Shown here piece by piece: positions 60,633 to 64,000 of a stretch of 64,000 nucleotides of DNA. Positions within the stretch are counted from its first letter, which is position 1. Each line of letters begins with the position of its first letter. This DNA comes from Bolinopsis microptera (taxonomy: Eukaryota; Ctenophora; Tentaculata; Lobata; Bolinopsidae): the NCBI RefSeq assembly GCF_026151205.1, contig NC_087077.1:16218983-16282982 (forward strand). Direction: 5' to 3'. Position numbers and translations under genes: made by a program. A model generated the notes under the pieces. It was given only the letters and a program-made list of their open reading frames with translations. It did no database searches and was not told where the DNA came from.

Positions 60633-62949
60633 CTACCAAATTCACCTTTTCTAGGACAATCTTAAGTTCCTGCTCATCATAGCCACTTTTCTTCAGGTCC
60701 GAAATTATGTCTTTAGCTGCTTTATCAAATGCTTTCTCGTCTGAGCATATGGTTCTTGCTCGTAGTAGTTGTGAATACGGGACGCTTTTGAATACATGAG
60801 GAGGGTGGTAGCTATTCCTTTGTAAAAATGATCTGTTATCTGTTGGTTTCTGGTATAATGATGTCGCTATACCGAAAGTCCCATTTTCTGACTGCCTTAT
60901 TTTAACTAAAACATCCAGGAAGCTAAGTTCCCTGCCTATTTCCTCAGTGAATTCTATCCCATATGCTGCAGCTTTACTATTGAGTAGTTTGACAAAATCG
61001 TAGAACTCTTCTTCTGTCCCTGACCATATACCAAAAATATCGTCGATGTAACGTTTCCAGAGTTTAACAAATAAGTCCCAGTTGTCGATGTTCTCTTTTA
61101 GGAAAATCTTCAAAAATTTCAGAAATGTATCTGCTAAGGGTCTTGAGATCGAACCGCCTGTTGGTACACCTTTGATGGCTCTGAAAAACTCTCCTCTGTA
61201 TTCTAGTGTCGAGTTCTGTAGACAAAAGTTGATACTTGTCATCATGCCTGATTTGATGTTTGGGGCGAGCGTTGTATCTTCTTCTAGTGCTGCATTAACC
61301 GACTGTCGGACGATATCCTGCCTCATACTAGGATATAGAGCTTTCACGTCCATCGTGAATAAAAGGTCCCTTTCATCTAAAACAAGGTCTTTGATTTGAC
61401 GTAGAAAATCACTGGTGTCTTTTATATATTCATCGTTTGAGTAGTTCCGTGAAACCTGTCCGAAGTGATGGGCTATATATTTCTCCAGCCTCATTGTGGG
61501 GGACTGTGTTAGAGCGTGTACCAATCTTGAGGGAGGGATCTTTTTGTCCCTGATTTGTTCCGCTTCTAGTTTGTGAATTTTGAATAGAGGGTAAGGAATA
61601 CCAGTTGTTGTCTTAAAACATGTTTTCCTAAGTTTTCCACCCCGTTCCGTGTATCCAGTGATGGTTTCTAAAATTTTGCTGTTAAAAGAGCCTCCGCTGA
61701 TTAATCTCTCAATCATGGACCTCTGCTGTTGAAGTATTTGGTCGTTAGGGTCTGTAACTAGTTTGTTGTAACTATCTGATTTACTGAGTTCTGAACTGAT
61801 AGCCGTGTCCACATCTTTAGAATTCATAACTAACACACTACCCCCTTTATCTGCTTTCTTGAAAATAAATTTCCCCAGTCTAACCATACTCTTACACCAA
61901 TTCTGTCCTCTGATTTCAACTGTAGTGAGATTGGATGGTGGTGTACTGAGTTCGAGTTGGTCCACAAATTGTTTCAGCTCAGTTTTCAACTTTTCAATCC
62001 CTGGTTCTAAATTCTGGGACCATCCTGTTCGTTTGATGTAAAGTGATCTAGGGAAGTCTTCTTGCTGATTGGTATGGTAATCGTCACATTCCTCCCTGTT
62101 TTTGTTGTGATGGGCCCTCCATGCTATGTTTCTAACAAATTCCCTGACATCATAATTAAGTCTGTCTCTGTCTGGTTTTCTTGGTGTGACGAACCCCGTA
62201 CCCTTGGCAAGGTAGAGTTTTGCCTCTGTTGGTAGAGGTATATCCGAGAAATTAAGTACCATATTTGACTCGTCAATTGTCCTGAGTCTTTCTGAAAGCC
62301 GTTCCTTCTTAGCTGACTGCCTTCGTTGTTTATAAGCTTTCCTGGATCTCTGTTTATAGGCTTGCTGTCCCTTGGAACGTTCTGCTCTCTTGATTATGGT
62401 AGGATGTTGTGGAGAGGACGGTACTTTGCCATGATGAGTTAATTTGTTTGAGTGTTTATATGACAGTTTTGATCTGATATGTGATTGTGTTCTGTCCATA
62501 CTTCGTCTTAGTTGTAGCATCTGTTGATCTGATAAGGTATCTGCAGCTTGTGTAAGCATCTGGTTTTCAATGCCACGTAACTTTGAGATGTCCCTTGATG
62601 CCTCCATTATACCAAGATCAATAGCACTCTTCCTTGTTTTTGATAATATGTCCTTCATCTGTAGTTCTAAATCAGGGTAATGAAATGATTTCCCAATTCT
62701 CGGCTGTACTGAGGATAGAACGTCGAGGGACTCATTATCAACACAAGTGTTCAGAAGATTAAGTTGGCATGAGCGATTCGTAAGTTTAACAGTATTCTTA
62801 TTGAGTATGGTTTCCCAATGATGAAAAGATGGCATAACGTATTCCGATAAAAGATTATTGTAATCCGCTTGGTGTATCTGTATTGGTCGGGTAGACCGAA
62901 AAGTCCTTCCCCTCAAAGTTCGTGTTGATTGGGTAGAACGTGTGGACAC
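60622..62949 (-). CDS. Penelope-like element reverse transcriptase
   Basis: 775 codons without a stop. The N-terminal third is helical and basic (KAYKQRRQSAKKERLSERLR region). RT motifs in order: ADKGGSVLVMN (366-376), FKIHK (457-461), MDVKALYPS with the first catalytic Asp (533-541), GVPTGGSISRPLAD (594-607), YIDD with the other catalytic Asps (634-637), and LSFLDV (675-680). All catalytic residues are present. YIDD followed by FGIW and the KADKGG box are typical of Penelope-like RTs, which are related to telomerase. The frame opens at a GTG at the inverted junction. The first ATG is about 39 codons in. Confidence 0.9.
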   Translation of the reverse strand: MSTRSTQSTRTLRGRTFRSTRPIQIHQADYNNLLSEYVMPSFHHWETILNKNTVKLTNRSCQLNLLNTCVDNESLDVLSSVQPRIGKSFHYPDLELQMKDILSKTRKSAIDLGIMEASRDISKLRGIENQMLTQAADTLSDQQMLQLRRSMDRTQSHIRSKLSYKHSNKLTHHGKVPSSPQHPTIIKRAERSKGQQAYKQRSRKAYKQRRQSAKKERLSERLRTIDESNMVLNFSDIPLPTEAKLYLAKGTGFVTPRKPDRDRLNYDVREFVRNIAWRAHHNKNREECDDYHTNQQEDFPRSLYIKRTGWSQNLEPGIEKLKTELKQFVDQLELSTPPSNLTTVEIRGQNWCKSMVRLGKFIFKKADKGGSVLVMNSKDVDTAISSELSKSDSYNKLVTDPNDQILQQQRSMIERLISGGSFNSKILETITGYTERGGKLRKTCFKTTTGIPYPLFKIHKLEAEQIRDKKIPPSRLVHALTQSPTMRLEKYIAHHFGQVSRNYSNDEYIKDTSDFLRQIKDLVLDERDLLFTMDVKALYPSMRQDIVRQSVNAALEEDTTLAPNIKSGMMTSINFCLQNSTLEYRGEFFRAIKGVPTGGSISRPLADTFLKFLKIFLKENIDNWDLFVKLWKRYIDDIFGIWSGTEEEFYDFVKLLNSKAAAYGIEFTEEIGRELSFLDVLVKIRQSENGTFGIATSLYQKPTDNRSFLQRNSYHPPHVFKSVPYSQLLRARTICSDEKAFDKAAKDIISDLKKSGYDEQELKIVLEKVNLVDRK

Positions 62950-64000
62950 GGCTATCAGTTCAGAACTCAGTAAATCAGATAGTTACAACAAACTAGTTAC
63001 AGACCCTAACGACCAAATACTTCAACAGCAGAGGTCCATGATTGAGAGATTAATCAGCGGAGGCTCTTTTAACAGCAAAATTTTAGAAACCATCACTGGA
63101 TACACGGAACGGGGTGGAAAACTTAGGAAAACATGTTTTAAGACAACAACTGGTATTCCTTACCCTATATTCAAAATTCACAAACTAGAAGCGGAACAAA
63201 TCAGGGACAAAAAGATCCCTCCCTCAAGATTGGTACACGCTCTAACACAGTCCCCCACAATGAGGCTGGAGAAATATATAGCCCATCACTTCGGACAGGT
63301 TTCACGGAACTACTCAAACGATGAATATATAAAAGACACCAGTGATTTTCTACGTCAAATCAAAGACCTTGTTTTAGATGAAAGGGACCTTTTATTCACG
63401 ATGGACGTGAGAGCTCTATATCCTAGTATGAGGCAGGATATCGTCCGACAGTCGGTTAATGCAGCACTAGAAGAAGATACAACGCTCGCCCCAAACATCA
63501 AATCAGGCATGATGACAAGTATCAACTTTTGTCTACAGAACTCGACACTAGAATACAGAGGAGAGTTTTTCAGAGCCATCAAAGGTGTACCAACAGGCGG
63601 TTCGATCTCAAGACCCTTAGCAGATACATTTCTGAAATTTTTGAAGATTTTCCTAAAAGAGAACATCGACAACTGGGACTTATTTGTTAAACTCTGGAAA
63701 CGTTACATCGACGATATTTTTGGTATATGGTCAGGGACAGAAGAAGAGTTCTACGATTTTGTCAAACTACTCAATAGTAAAGCTGCAGCATATGGGATAG
63801 AATTCACTGAGGAAATAGGCAGGGAACTTAGCTTCCTGGATGTTTTAGTTAAAATAAGGCAGTCAGAAAATGGGACTTTCGGTATAGCGACATCATTATA
63901 CCAGAAACCAACAGATAACAGATCATTTTTACAAAGGAATAGCTACCACCCTCCTCATGTATTCAAAAGCGTCCCGTATTCACAACTACTACGAGCAAGA
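62942..64000 (+). CDS. Second Penelope-like RT copy, 5'-truncated, runs off the window
   Basis: Open in one frame for all 353 codons. It starts at the codon matching residue 380 of the minus-strand RT (VDTAISSEL) and extends past YIDD and the LSFLDV motif to SQLLRAR at the edge. It is almost identical to the minus copy: I see only isolated changes, for example PLFKI to PIFKI and DVKAL to DVRAL. The two copies are joined head to head with no spacer. Confidence 0.9.
   Translation, partial: MDTAISSELSKSDSYNKLVTDPNDQILQQQRSMIERLISGGSFNSKILETITGYTERGGKLRKTCFKTTTGIPYPIFKIHKLEAEQIRDKKIPPSRLVHALTQSPTMRLEKYIAHHFGQVSRNYSNDEYIKDTSDFLRQIKDLVLDERDLLFTMDVRALYPSMRQDIVRQSVNAALEEDTTLAPNIKSGMMTSINFCLQNSTLEYRGEFFRAIKGVPTGGSISRPLADTFLKFLKIFLKENIDNWDLFVKLWKRYIDDIFGIWSGTEEEFYDFVKLLNSKAAAYGIEFTEEIGRELSFLDVLVKIRQSENGTFGIATSLYQKPTDNRSFLQRNSYHPPHVFKSVPYSQLLRAR

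Larger units (their letters stand above)
59560..62949 (-). mobile_element. Penelope-like element, minus-strand copy
   Basis: Contains a PLE reverse transcriptase and a GIY-YIG endonuclease in the usual order, plus a downstream region with a hammerhead-like motif. The left limit is approximate. The right limit is the junction with an inverted second copy at about 62945. No ATG starts the long frame at the junction (it begins at a GTG), so the 5' end is probably truncated or lies in the joined copy. Confidence 0.85.

Noticed and set aside
1-64000. tRNA, rRNA or snRNA genes
   Set aside because: Reading by eye I found no sequence with a convincing set of internal promoter boxes and cloverleaf; a covariance search would be needed to exclude them.

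Overview
This is a gene-poor, AT-rich stretch of an animal nuclear genome. The evidence is spliced genes with GT-AG introns, an animal-type carbohydrate sulfotransferase, a CR1/RTE-like LINE, a Penelope-like element and many short inverted-repeat elements and minisatellites. An invertebrate, possibly a cnidarian or another early-branching or lophotrochozoan animal, fits best; the species cannot be fixed from the sequence.

The main host feature is a series of short plus-strand exons spread from 5.7 kb to 51.3 kb. Each opens with an ATG and codes a basic, Ser/Arg-rich N-terminus, and each stops at a GT splice donor in exactly the same phase (phase 1). There are eight single-exon units (10300, 11530, 26297, 32998, 34864, 36912, 45800, 51124) and one two-exon unit (5688 + 6697). 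I read them as alternative first exons of one large gene whose shared body lies to the right of the window. Two pairs are paralogous (26297/32998 and 34864/36912). A decayed copy of the 26.3 kb exon sits at 28.8 kb inside a duplicated segment. I could not identify the parent gene.

Two other genes are nested in this region. One is an intronless Sulfotransfer_2-type carbohydrate sulfotransferase (13292-14476, plus). The other is a predicted two-exon minus-strand gene for an Asp/Ser-rich acidic protein (17322-17972), which lies between two diverged direct repeats.

Mobile DNA: the left edge holds the 3' end of a LINE followed by a 7-bp tandem array, then a broken antisense LINE reverse transcriptase (about 1.3-2.3 kb). 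Inverted-repeat elements lie at 15.4, 19.0, 23.0, 31.1, 32.3 and 52.8 kb, with related fragments at 15.1 and 21.75 kb. The right edge (59.6-64.0 kb) carries two nearly identical Penelope-like elements joined head to head: a minus-strand copy with reverse transcriptase plus GIY-YIG endonuclease and a hammerhead-like motif downstream, and a 5'-truncated plus-strand copy that runs off the window.

Minisatellites are conspicuous: units of 7 bp (0.8 kb), 14 bp (2.7 kb), 18 bp (28.3 kb), 12 bp (42.6 kb), 17 bp (43.9 kb) and 42 bp (52.4 kb). Several create long spurious open frames. The remaining stretches hold no gene I can support.
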